A stretch of 56,673 nucleotides of DNA from Phycisphaeraceae bacterium (GTDB taxonomy: Bacteria > Planctomycetota > Phycisphaerae > Phycisphaerales > Phycisphaeraceae): the NCBI GenBank assembly GCA_020851465.1, contig JADZCR010000012.1:1-56673 (forward strand). The letters run 5' to 3'. Below are positions 35,738-44,334 of this stretch, one piece after another (position 1 is the stretch's first letter; every line of letters begins with the position of its first letter). The notes beneath the pieces are model-generated. The model did not search any database and was not told the origin of the DNA. It worked only from the letters and a program-made list of their open reading frames with translations. The translations under genes and the position numbers were made by a program.

Positions 35738-36715
35738 CTATCCGAGCCACCACAAAATGAGTAATAGTGGAACCATCAGGAATATCACCGTATTCCATAC
35801 CCAGAGCACGCTGGCGAGCCGAGCATCGAGATGAAATAGATTTGCCAGTACCACCATTGACATACCTGTCGGTGCGGTCGCCTCGATCATCGTCGCTCGC
35901 TGTGTCAACGTAGAAAGCGGCGAACTGAACACGCCGATCAAATGCAGCATCATAAAACACACGAGAGGGATCATGATGAATTTAATTCCCGCGAGCATTG
36001 CGTGTTGAGGCAGATATCGAATCGAATCTCCCAATCGAAGACGCAAACCGATACCGAAATACCCACCCGCGGCACACGCATAGGCGACGATATCCAGCGC
36101 GTGGATATCACGAAGCAGTTGCGGGTAAGGCACCTTTGCTGCGGACAATGCGAGGCCGATGGCTCCGGCAAAAAGTCCGATCGAGCGCACGTCAAAGACG
36201 CTGCTGACGATCAGACGTGGAATGGATAATTTGTCAGCCTCATCCGAACTGAAATGTTGTGCGACCGGATAAATGAACGGCACCGCGATAATCAACTGGA
36301 GCATTGCATACGCTTGAGCAACCGCAAGAGCGGAATCATGGTCCGGTCGAAGCAGGCAGTAACTCAAATAGGCGCCAAGTGTGATACCACCATTACAGAT
36401 TCCCGCACCTATCGCCATCACACCGATCTGCGGCCTCGTGCATCCGATCCATTTTGCCAGCGGAATCACCGAGTAAGTCGGCACCGCGACAGTCACCGGG
36501 ACGATCAGGAAAAACCAGAACATTTCTGGTGTAAGCGGTAAAAGCCAGAAACTGAGAATTCCGCTGAATGACCAGAACCAGAGAACAGTATGAAAGTGGA
36601 TCGGCCGGGCAAGTTCCTCACGTATCCAACCGCGTCGTCGTAAAGTGTAGCCCGATAGCAGCGCAAAGAGACCAAATGCGGTGAACAGGAGAAATCGCAG
36701 TGTGCGCGGGTCCAT
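35738..36715 (-). CDS. AEC-type permease (auxin efflux carrier-like)
   Basis: 325 residues, about ten transmembrane segments. The gap between two halves contains polar residues ('FSSDEADKLSIPRLI'), and the pattern matches the AEC/MleP-type permeases that move small organic anions: 'GAGICNGGITLGAYLSYCLL' and 'ATMIEATAPTGMSMVVLANLF'. The substrate is unknown. It is preceded by a 106-base gap after the unknown pair, and its start has a weak Shine-Dalgarno. BASS-type transporters are the main alternative family. Confidence 0.75.
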   Translation of the reverse strand: MDPRTLRFLLFTAFGLFALLSGYTLRRRGWIREELARPIHFHTVLWFWSFSGILSFWLLPLTPEMFWFFLIVPVTVAVPTYSVIPLAKWIGCTRPQIGVMAIGAGICNGGITLGAYLSYCLLRPDHDSALAVAQAYAMLQLIIAVPFIYPVAQHFSSDEADKLSIPRLIVSSVFDVRSIGLFAGAIGLALSAAKVPYPQLLRDIHALDIVAYACAAGGYFGIGLRLRLGDSIRYLPQHAMLAGIKFIMIPLVCFMMLHLIGVFSSPLSTLTQRATMIEATAPTGMSMVVLANLFHLDARLASVLWVWNTVIFLMVPLLLILWWLG

Positions 36716-36849
36716 GCAAACAACCTGAATAAAACCCTTAACCGTATGCCACTGAATCCGTTGAAAAGAATCACCCGGCCTGCCTCTTGAGCAGGCTATC
36801 CATCAGCAGACCCGGTTTAAATCTGGGAACGGCGTCACTCTACCCGAGT

Positions 36850-38196
36850 TTACGCCACAAATGCCGTGTAAATTGCTCGCATGGCTTTTTCAAAGTCTGG
36901 TGTTTCCACCCCGACAATAATATTGATCTCACTGGATCCCTGGTCGATCATTCGCACGTTCACACCCGCACCCGCCAGAGCGTGAAACAGCTTTGCAGCC
37001 GTACCCGGATGCCGTGCCATGCCACGCCCAACGGTGGCGATCAATGCAAGATTTGGAAAAACCTCTATCGAGTCAGGCTTGCACTCAGAGCGAATTTCGT
37101 CGAGTACCTTTTCGATCTTGCCGCCAAGCTGTTTATCAGCAATCACCACACTCATGGTGTCGATGCCGCTGGGCATGTGCTCGAAACTGATTCCGTTGGC
37201 TTCGAGCACGGTCAACAGGCGACGACCAAAGCCCAGTTCCTGATTCATCAGCGCCTTCTCGATGGCGATGACCGTGAAGTCTTTTTTGCCGGCAATACCG
37301 GTGATCTGTCCGGGTGTCCCGCCTGATCCATCTCGTGTTACCGAGGCTGCGTCACGCACAATCAAAGTGCCCGGATCGTCCGGTTTATTTGTGTTGCGGA
37401 TATTCACGGGAATACCTGCCTGCCGCACGGGGAAAATCGCCTCATCATGCAGCACGGTCGCACCCATATAGGCCAGTTCGCGCAATTCACGATAGGTCAC
37501 GACCTCAATCGGCTTGGGATTGGGAACAATCCGCGGATCAGCCATGAGCATCCCGGAAACATCCGTCCAATTCTCATAAACATCCGCGCCAGCGCCACGA
37601 GCCACGATCGCGCCCGAGACGTCCGATCCGCCTCGCGAAAAAGTCTTCACTTTCCCCTGCGTATCAGTGCCATAAAACCCTGGCACCACTGCACGGTTTG
37701 CTTTTTTCAACCGCGCGGAGAGAACCTCCTGAGTACGCTCCGCATCAAACTGACCTGAGCTATTAAAGAAAATCACCTCGGCTGCGTCGATGAACTCGTA
37801 ACCGAGTAATGCAGCCATGATCAGACCATTGAGGTATTCACCACGGCTTGCAGCGAAATCTGCCGTACCGCCTGTGGTGGAGGTTTCGGAAATCCCTCGC
37901 TTTGCCTTGTCGAGATGAGATTGCAGATCAAGCTTCACTCCAAGCTCTCTGGCAATTTCCATGTAGCGTGATGCGATGAGATTAAATACCTCGTCAAACG
38001 GCAACTTCTGCTTGGCGTGTTCATGACAGAGGTACAACAGGTCAGTGATTTTCTGATCGCTACTGGTCCGTTTTCCCGGCGCGGAGGGTACGACATAGCG
38101 GCGATCTGAATCGGCCTTGATGATGGCTTCGACTTTGCGGAATTGGCTGGCGTCAGCGAGTGAGGTTCCGCCAAACTTGGCGACTTTGATGGCCAT
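36850..38196 (-). CDS. lysC: Aspartate kinase (monofunctional)
   Basis: 448 residues. It phosphorylates aspartate, the first step to lysine, threonine and methionine. The N-terminal 'KVAKFGGTSLAD' nucleotide/aspartate motif, the 'FSRGGSDVSGAIVARGAGAD' loop, and two C-terminal ACT domains ('FTVIAIEKALMNQELGFGRRLL' region and 'MARHPGTAAKLFHALAGAGVNV', quoted in part) are visible. The ACT pair gives feedback control by an amino acid. A long non-coding region follows upstream. No lysine riboswitch pattern was recognised in it. Confidence 0.95.
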   Translation of the reverse strand: MAIKVAKFGGTSLADASQFRKVEAIIKADSDRRYVVPSAPGKRTSSDQKITDLLYLCHEHAKQKLPFDEVFNLIASRYMEIARELGVKLDLQSHLDKAKRGISETSTTGGTADFAASRGEYLNGLIMAALLGYEFIDAAEVIFFNSSGQFDAERTQEVLSARLKKANRAVVPGFYGTDTQGKVKTFSRGGSDVSGAIVARGAGADVYENWTDVSGMLMADPRIVPNPKPIEVVTYRELRELAYMGATVLHDEAIFPVRQAGIPVNIRNTNKPDDPGTLIVRDAASVTRDGSGGTPGQITGIAGKKDFTVIAIEKALMNQELGFGRRLLTVLEANGISFEHMPSGIDTMSVVIADKQLGGKIEKVLDEIRSECKPDSIEVFPNLALIATVGRGMARHPGTAAKLFHALAGAGVNVRMIDQGSSEINIIVGVETPDFEKAMRAIYTAFVA

Positions 38197-38697
38197 GGCA
38201 ATCTCAGGGTTAAGGTTCTGGTTCGTAGTGGGCGGAACAATTTAGTGGCTTTCATCAGTACCCGCCAGCGCAGAAGCCGTCTGTTCTATACGAATCCGAT
38301 GATGTCCGATTAACTCACATCCCGCCGATTTAACTCGAATGGCCATGCCGTATATCTTTATTCGACAGGTGGTTACTGGGTTTATCCCAGCTTTGCATGG
38401 AAGAGAAAATCACGGCAATTCATACCAAGGGACGGAAATCCGAGTCACGTCCGTACAGATGCCCTCTGCCTGTATTTACCTTTTCTCCGACAGAGGAGTT
38501 GACCGCCATAGAGTTCGTCCATCAAGCAGGGACTTGAACTCAAACTAAATGTGCTTGCTGTCCCTGCGTTTGGTTAGAAAGCTGCACGCGCATTGATAGT
38601 CGGATACGGTGCAAGGCCAACGGCTGCCCCCCGTAATCCAGCGGCTGTCTATACTCTTCGCCTGGATCATGCGTCGCGGACAGCAACCTCGGTTTAC
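38197..38697. other. 500-base non-coding gap between divergent lysC and recN, with several stem-loops
   Basis: No convincing gene. It holds several possible RNA hairpins: CTGGG-TTTAT-CCCAG (38376-38390), CTCC/GGAG near 38490, and GCAGGGAC (38526-38533) with GTCCCTGC (38560-38567). There is also GGATACGG (38602-38609) with CCGTaATCC (38631-38639). The last lies in the recN 5' region. None has a T-run. It may contain promoters for both genes or a small RNA. Confidence 0.4.
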
Positions 38698-40530
38698 ATG
38701 AACATGCTTCGCGAATTACACATCTCCAATTTGGCTGTCATAGAAGATGTAGGTATCGAGCTTGGACCTGGATTAAATTGCTTCACAGGTCAGACCGGGG
38801 CTGGAAAAAGTTTAATACTCGGTGCCTTCGAGGTGTTGTTGGGACTGCGAAGTATTTCCGGCGGTGTGGCTGATATGCTCCGCCCCGGAACAGATGAAGC
38901 GCGGGTTTCAGGACTCTTCGAGCTTTCAGATTCGTCGTTGAGCAGGCAGATCGGCCAGATACTGGACCTTACGCTCGAACAAGGTGATCAACTTTTAATC
39001 ACACGAAAGTTTTTCGCGTCCGGGCGATCGAGCATCAGCGTCAATGGGCACCCCGCGACAGCACCGATGGTTCGCGCCATCGGGGAATTACTCGTGGACA
39101 TCCACGGTCAGCATGACCACCAGTACCTCCTCAAGCCATCGAATCAACTATTGATCCTCGATGGCTTCGCCAAAGCAATGGATCTGCGCGAGAAATACGG
39201 TGAGTTATATGCGCAGGTGCGTAATCTCGCTCAGCGACGTACGGAGCTAGCAGCCTCTAGAACGCTCCGGCGACAGCAACTGGATCTTTTTGAGTTTCAA
39301 GCAGGTGAAATTGATGCCGCGATGCCGGTGGCTGGTGAGTTTGATGAACTCAAAGCCCGCCACTCTCTGCTCGCAAACATGGAGAAGGTGAAGCGAGATG
39401 CAGGACATGCGTTCAGCGCGCTCTACGAAGCTGAGGGGTCGATTATCGAGCGGCTGCAAATGGCCAGTCATGTGGTGCTCGATCTGGCAGAATTGGATCC
39501 TGCGTTGAAAGATACCGCTGAGCAGATCCGTACCTGTACGCTGATGCTCCAAGATAGCGCATTCGACCTCAACCGTTACACGGAGCGACTCGAACTTGAC
39601 CCCGCTGAATTGGCGGAGGTAAATGACCGGCTCAATGTTTTGAATCGGCTGATCTCAAAATATGCTGGCTCCGCGCGTGTAAGTGATCCCGTCGCGGAGA
39701 TCATTGCTTTTCGCGCTCAACTTGGTGAACAAATTACGCAACTTCGCAGCCAGGATGAGGATCTCAAAAGTATTGACGATCAGATTAAAGCCCTGCGGGA
39801 GGAGCTAACAACGATCGGTCAGGAGTTGAGCAGCCGTCGTCGGCTGGCAGCGGCGAAAATCAAACCACTGATCGAAGCTCAGCTTCTGGAACTGGGCATG
39901 GCTGACGCCTCTCTGGATGTGGAGTTTTTAACGCCGGCGCAGGAAGACACAGAGACTCCGATCCGCACAACGGAATTACCTCCAGCGGCACCTGTGGGTG
40001 GTGCCAGCGGGATGGAAACCATCGAGTTGCTCATCCGAACCAATCCGGGGCAACCCGCGAGGCCTCTACGTAAGATCGCTTCAGGCGGTGAGATGTCGCG
40101 CATCATGCTTGCGATCAAATCGATACTCGCCCAGAGCGACCGTGTGAGTGTGTTGGTATTTGATGAGATTGATGCCAATATCGGCGGGCGAATGGGTACC
40201 GTAATCGGAGAAAAGCTGCGCAAGCTCGCGCATGGATCGTCCAAGGAACGGCCCTCGGGAAAGAGGACTCCAGCACTAGCGAGCAGCTCCTGTCAGCAAC
40301 AAATCATCTGCATCACCCATCTGCCTCAGATCGCAGCGTATGCCGACCGCCATCTCCGCATCGCCAAATCGGTCGAAGGGAAAGGCAAAGACAAGCAGAC
40401 GCGCACCACAGTCACGCCACTTGATGGCTCCGCTCGCATCGAAGAATTAGCGGAAATGCTCGCGGGCAAGGATGTAAGCGAGACGACACGAAAGCAGGCC
40501 AAAGAACTGCTAACCAGTGCGACCGCGTAA
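38698..40530 (+). CDS. recN: DNA repair protein RecN
   Basis: 610 residues of an SMC-like ATPase that acts at double-strand breaks. Walker A is 'CFTGQTGAGKSLILGAF' near the N-terminus, the ABC signature is 'KIASGGEMSRIMLAIKS', Walker B is 'VLVFDEIDANIGGRMG', and the D-loop region is 'CITHLPQIAAYADRH'. A Gln/Glu-rich helical middle forms a coiled coil. The ATG at 38698 (MNMLRELHISNLAVIEDV) begins right at the family start. The ORF from 38593 adds 35 unrelated residues. An unusual 20-residue polar insert (about residues 502-523) lies between Walker B and the His motif. Confidence 0.95.
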   Translation: MNMLRELHISNLAVIEDVGIELGPGLNCFTGQTGAGKSLILGAFEVLLGLRSISGGVADMLRPGTDEARVSGLFELSDSSLSRQIGQILDLTLEQGDQLLITRKFFASGRSSISVNGHPATAPMVRAIGELLVDIHGQHDHQYLLKPSNQLLILDGFAKAMDLREKYGELYAQVRNLAQRRTELAASRTLRRQQLDLFEFQAGEIDAAMPVAGEFDELKARHSLLANMEKVKRDAGHAFSALYEAEGSIIERLQMASHVVLDLAELDPALKDTAEQIRTCTLMLQDSAFDLNRYTERLELDPAELAEVNDRLNVLNRLISKYAGSARVSDPVAEIIAFRAQLGEQITQLRSQDEDLKSIDDQIKALREELTTIGQELSSRRRLAAAKIKPLIEAQLLELGMADASLDVEFLTPAQEDTETPIRTTELPPAAPVGGASGMETIELLIRTNPGQPARPLRKIASGGEMSRIMLAIKSILAQSDRVSVLVFDEIDANIGGRMGTVIGEKLRKLAHGSSKERPSGKRTPALASSSCQQQIICITHLPQIAAYADRHLRIAKSVEGKGKDKQTRTTVTPLDGSARIEELAEMLAGKDVSETTRKQAKELLTSATA

Positions 40531-40605
40531 TGGTTTAAGACCGACAACGCGCCGCACTTCCCTGCGAGTTTCCTAAGATCGGGCTTCGCTTTGCACCGTG
40601 CCGAG

Positions 40606-41409
40606 TTATGGCTCGGTCAGAGATGTGACCGCAGCAGCAGTCATGCCAAGGTTATCGCGAGCCATCATGGCGGTCGGCCAGCTCGAAAACTGTCCTAGCC
40701 ACACGAGGTAGCGTTTCTGGCCGGTAGCTGGATCGGCTCCAATTACAATTCGCGGTTTGGTGTACCGAAAAGCTTCTGCCTTCGGTGTGGCCACTTCGGC
40801 TGCGCGTAGCGCATTGGATTCGACATCAAACGCACCGATCTGGAGCGTGTAACCGGTCACTTTCAATTGCTCACGCACCCGCTGACGGAATGCGGGATCC
40901 TGACTGCCGCTCATAGCCATACTCAACGTCGTACGGGCTTGCGGCCAGCGGCCTTCTTTCTGCTCGGCGACACCCGCATAGAAATAAGCATTGGCTTTAT
41001 CAGAGCCGGTCAATTTGCCGGCTGCATCATGCAGAGCCTCTGCAGCAAGCCCAAACTTACCTCGTTCCGAATAGAGCAATCCCAGTTGCACTAACGCATC
41101 AGCGGACAGCGCGGGATCATGACTGGCGGAAGCAATCTGCAAAAACTCCTGCGCCCGATCGTAATTTCTCATCCGATACGATGACATGCCGACCATATAG
41201 GCTGCGTTCTCGCGATCTTCCTGATAATTAGCCGGGTTGTCGTAAACCGCGCGGGCCTCACGATATGAACTGACAAAGTCACCCGACTGGTATGCGCTCT
41301 GACTGGCCTGGAGACTATCCGCTCCCGGCGTCTGACAACCCTGCACAAGCAGCAGGCTCATGGACAAACTCAGTACACACATTGCTCGCAGCCAGGTGCT
41401 TCGATTCAT
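40606..41409 (-). CDS. TPR-SPOR lipoprotein
   Basis: 267 residues. A lipoprotein signal ends in 'LVQGC' (Cys25). The middle contains TPR-like helical repeats ('AAYMVGMSSYRMRNYDRAQEFL', 'LLYSERGKFGLAAEALHDAA', in part). The final 75 residues form a SPOR domain ('YTLQIGAFDVESNALRAAEV' through 'YLVWLGQFSSWPTAMMARDN'), which in other bacteria binds denuded peptidoglycan at division septa. The protein is therefore probably a cell-envelope factor linked to cell division. GAGGA precedes the ATG. It is convergent with recN (75-base gap) and divergent from the AMP ligase. Confidence 0.85.
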   Translation of the reverse strand: MNRSTWLRAMCVLSLSMSLLLVQGCQTPGADSLQASQSAYQSGDFVSSYREARAVYDNPANYQEDRENAAYMVGMSSYRMRNYDRAQEFLQIASASHDPALSADALVQLGLLYSERGKFGLAAEALHDAAGKLTGSDKANAYFYAGVAEQKEGRWPQARTTLSMAMSGSQDPAFRQRVREQLKVTGYTLQIGAFDVESNALRAAEVATPKAEAFRYTKPRIVIGADPATGQKRYLVWLGQFSSWPTAMMARDNLGMTAAAVTSLTEP

Positions 41410-41515
41410 GGGATCCTCTTTGACGTACGCTGGTGAACTATTCTAATAGCCACACGCTGCCCGAAGCTGCGCAGCCGTTGCCGCGCATATTCGGCATTAT
41501 GCCCGGAAATTACTC

Positions 41516-43006
41516 ATGAGTCTTGTCGGCTCCATTCTCAAGCATGTCCTGACCAGTCCCCGCCGGGTCGCGGTCGTCGATGACCGCAAGTCCTACACCT
41601 ACGGCGAGATATTCGGTGGTGCCCTCTTCGTCGCGGAAAAGCTCGATCAGATCACCTCCGCAAAGACCGTCGGCCTGATGCTGCCCACCAGCGGCAGCTT
41701 CCCCGTCGCACTGCTGGGGGCATGGCTCTCTAAACGAGTCGCGGTTCCTTACAACTATCTGCTCAACAAGGACGACCTGGCATACGTCATCGGAGACAGC
41801 GGTGCGGACACCATCATCACCGTCGGCCCGATGCTCGATTTCATCGGCGGCGCACAAATGTTGCCTGCGGGAATCAAGGTATTACGACTCGACGAAATGG
41901 CTTTCAGCGGTATAGCCCCGTTACGCTGGCCGCCTCTCACATCCACTCAAGATCCGGCGGTGATTCTCTACACCTCCGGCACAAGCGGACGCCCTAAAGG
42001 CGTTGAACTGACACATGGCAACCTCCTGAGCAATACCCGTGGCGGCATCGAACATGCCCGGATCACTCGTGCAGATACTTTTCTCGGAGTGCTTCCGCAG
42101 TTTCACAGCTTTGGATTGACCGCGCTGACACTGATCCCACTGAGTGTCGGAGCCAAGGTCGTTTACACGGCAAGATTTATCCCTCGCAAAGTGGTGAAAC
42201 TCATCGCCGAGCATCGTCCCGAAGTGATTATGGCTGTGCCCTCCATGTACGGCGCGCTGTTGACGGTCAAAGATGCAGAACGAGACGACTTTAAATCAGT
42301 ACGGCTGGCGATCAGCGGCGGCGAGGCATTGCCGGATTCGATTTTTCAGGAGTTCCACAATCGTCTCGGGGTGACGTTGCTTGAAGGCTATGGCCTGACG
42401 GAAACCTCACCGGTCGCAACATGGTCCACTCCTTACGCGTTTCGTTATCGCAGCGTTGGTACGCCGCTGCGTAATATTGAAGTTCTCATTGTGGACGAGC
42501 AGGATCAGCCCCTTGCACCGGGTTGTGAAGGGGAAATTCTGATCTCCGGCCCCAACATCATGCGCGGCTATCACAAGATGCCAGCCGAAACCGCAACGGT
42601 CGTTCTGAACCGTAAAGTGGCTGGGTACAAAAATAGCCGTTGGTTTCGCACGGGTGACCTCGGCCATGTCGATCCGGATGGGTTTCTGTTTATCACTGGA
42701 CGGAAAAAAGACATGCTCAAGGTCGCCGGCGAAATGGTAATCCCCCGAGAGATCGAGGAATGTCTCGGAAAGCATCTGACAGTGAAAGCTGCTGCGGTAA
42801 TCGGCAGGAAAGACGACATCCGTGGCGAGGTGCCGGTGGCGTTTGTCGAAATGAAGGAAGGCGAGACGTTCAACGAAAAGGTTCTGCGCGAATGGTGCCG
42901 TGAAAATTTAGCGGCGTTTAAAGTACCTCGAGATATACGACACATCGAGGCACTGCCACGAAATCCAACGGGAAAGATTTTAAGGCGTGAGCTGAAGGCT
43001 GATTGA
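41516..43006 (+). CDS. Acyl-CoA synthetase / AMP-dependent ligase
   Basis: 496 residues of the ANL adenylating superfamily. It carries the P-loop motif 'ILYTSGTSGRPKGVELTH', the 'GYGLTETSPVATW' motif, 'WFRTGDLGHVDPDG' and the C-terminal catalytic lysine in 'NPTGKILRRELK'. It is closer to fatty acid CoA ligases than to nonribosomal adenylation domains. It activates a carboxylic acid as acyl-AMP then thioester. The chain length is not evident. No partner gene is obvious beside it. Confidence 0.9.
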   Translation: MSLVGSILKHVLTSPRRVAVVDDRKSYTYGEIFGGALFVAEKLDQITSAKTVGLMLPTSGSFPVALLGAWLSKRVAVPYNYLLNKDDLAYVIGDSGADTIITVGPMLDFIGGAQMLPAGIKVLRLDEMAFSGIAPLRWPPLTSTQDPAVILYTSGTSGRPKGVELTHGNLLSNTRGGIEHARITRADTFLGVLPQFHSFGLTALTLIPLSVGAKVVYTARFIPRKVVKLIAEHRPEVIMAVPSMYGALLTVKDAERDDFKSVRLAISGGEALPDSIFQEFHNRLGVTLLEGYGLTETSPVATWSTPYAFRYRSVGTPLRNIEVLIVDEQDQPLAPGCEGEILISGPNIMRGYHKMPAETATVVLNRKVAGYKNSRWFRTGDLGHVDPDGFLFITGRKKDMLKVAGEMVIPREIEECLGKHLTVKAAAVIGRKDDIRGEVPVAFVEMKEGETFNEKVLREWCRENLAAFKVPRDIRHIEALPRNPTGKILRRELKAD

Positions 43007-43066
43007 TCAAACCCTTTCGTCAGCCTTCATCCAACGAATTTCGTCGCAATGGGCTGGTGACTGAAA

Positions 43067-44050
43067 TTAACCCCAGGGCTTCAAATCGCTCGGCTCATCC
43101 ACTTTCATCGTAATTCCCTGCGCGCCCGCATCCGCATACCGCGCCATCGCACGCCAGAGCGGCACCAGGCTCGCATCTTGTGTCAGGGAATCGACGACGG
43201 TCTGGTACGGCCCTGTCTCACCGCTGATCGTACGGGAACTCAACCCCTGCGCCAGCGAGGGCTTCATGAGCTGGAATAGTTGCCAAGTCATACCCTTGGC
43301 AGCCCAATCCTCTTTGGGATTGGGTACCGGAGCGGAGAGATCACCATACAACCGCGCGATGCGCGCATGAGTGTGACCCAGTTGATTTTGGATTCTGCTG
43401 ACATGCTTACCTTTGAGGAAGCCTCGTGAGAGGAAGTGAGACATGTCACCGTTAAGCTCACATGAGCACATCTCAAGAATCCTGCAGAGCGCAGCGGGAT
43501 CTTCGGTGATGCGGTCCACATGGACCTCCAGATAGAAATTCAGACCGAGCTTCCATGCCTCGTCCCGCAGCTTCGCGACTGTCTCAGCGCACCACTTGAG
43601 GTAGTCCTCATCATCCCGATAGGCTCCGGCGGTGTTGTAGTAATCCGGGTGTATTTCGTATTGGAAACTCGCAAATTCGCCGCCGAGGTCTTGGATGGAC
43701 TTCATGTCATCCACGACCGGCCCCAACCAGCCGAGCTTTCGTAGTTGCGTGTCGCCCAGGTGAAGTGTCGCACCAAAGACTCGCAAATCAGCCTTATCAA
43801 CCTCACGTCGCGCTTTACGTGCCAACACTGAGCCTGCATCACCAGGGAAAAACCGCCCAAAGCTGCCGGGGGCAAACTCCAGTCCCTCGTACCCGGAAGC
43901 CTTCAAAAATCCCAGAAGCGCACCAAGTGTGCTGTTGCGAGGATCGCCGCCACCCATCATGGTCGGCCACGCAGCGATTGCCACGCGGTGTGGACGAGCT
44001 TCAGGTGCAAGTCGCTGATCCCCCAGAACCTTGTTGTAACCCAGCGGCAT
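43067..44050 (-). CDS. Sugar phosphate isomerase/epimerase (TIM-barrel AP endonuclease 2-like)
   Basis: 327 residues. The sequence has the xylose-isomerase-like TIM-barrel pattern, with Glu and His in likely metal sites ('FYLEVHVDRITEDP', 'GHTHARIARLYGDL', 'TISGETGPY'). I placed the start at the ATG at 44050 because GAGGAG lies 7 bases upstream. The longer ORF from 44137 runs through a hairpin and lacks a Shine-Dalgarno. Such genes are abundant in Planctomycetota. The sugar substrate is unknown. Confidence 0.82.
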   Translation of the reverse strand: MPLGYNKVLGDQRLAPEARPHRVAIAAWPTMMGGGDPRNSTLGALLGFLKASGYEGLEFAPGSFGRFFPGDAGSVLARKARREVDKADLRVFGATLHLGDTQLRKLGWLGPVVDDMKSIQDLGGEFASFQYEIHPDYYNTAGAYRDDEDYLKWCAETVAKLRDEAWKLGLNFYLEVHVDRITEDPAALCRILEMCSCELNGDMSHFLSRGFLKGKHVSRIQNQLGHTHARIARLYGDLSAPVPNPKEDWAAKGMTWQLFQLMKPSLAQGLSSRTISGETGPYQTVVDSLTQDASLVPLWRAMARYADAGAQGITMKVDEPSDLKPWG

Positions 44051-44088
44051 CGCATACTCCTCAATTGATGACGGTATCGTAGGACGAC

Positions 44089-44111
44089 CTCGGCGCACAT
44101 GAAGCGCCGAG
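44089..44111. promoter_or_regulatory. 8-bp inverted repeat upstream of the isomerase-like gene
   Basis: CTCGGCGC (44089-44096) and GCGCCGAG (44104-44111) are exact complements with loop ACATGAA, 39-61 bases upstream of the isomerase ATG at 44050. A second dyad, CGCAAT-AA-ATTGCG, lies at 44186-44199. The region 44051-44334 is the shared upstream region of this gene and the M20 peptidase and has no other visible element. Confidence 0.4.
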
Positions 44112-44334
44112 CCGTTGAGCATATCGGAACAGTGCAACCGTGAATTGAGCTTCCAGGCGCAATAATCGTTACAACCCGAAAAGGTCGCAATAAATTGCGT
44201 AATTTGGAGGACTTGGCGACCTATGCCTCCTAATGATGTGGCGCTGTCTCGTCGCCATCGTCTTTAATAGTCACTTCGCCTTTGTGAAGTTTTCCTGATA
44301 TTTTGCCAGCCCAAACTTTCCCCGGAGTCTTCGC

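Noticed and set aside
38339..38548. 69-residue ORF in the lysC-recN gap
   Set aside because: No ribosome site or recognisable domain. It runs through inverted repeats.
44051..44137. N-terminal extension of the sugar-phosphate isomerase-like protein
   Set aside because: It passes through a perfect inverted repeat, and the ATG at 44050 has a strong GAGGAG site.
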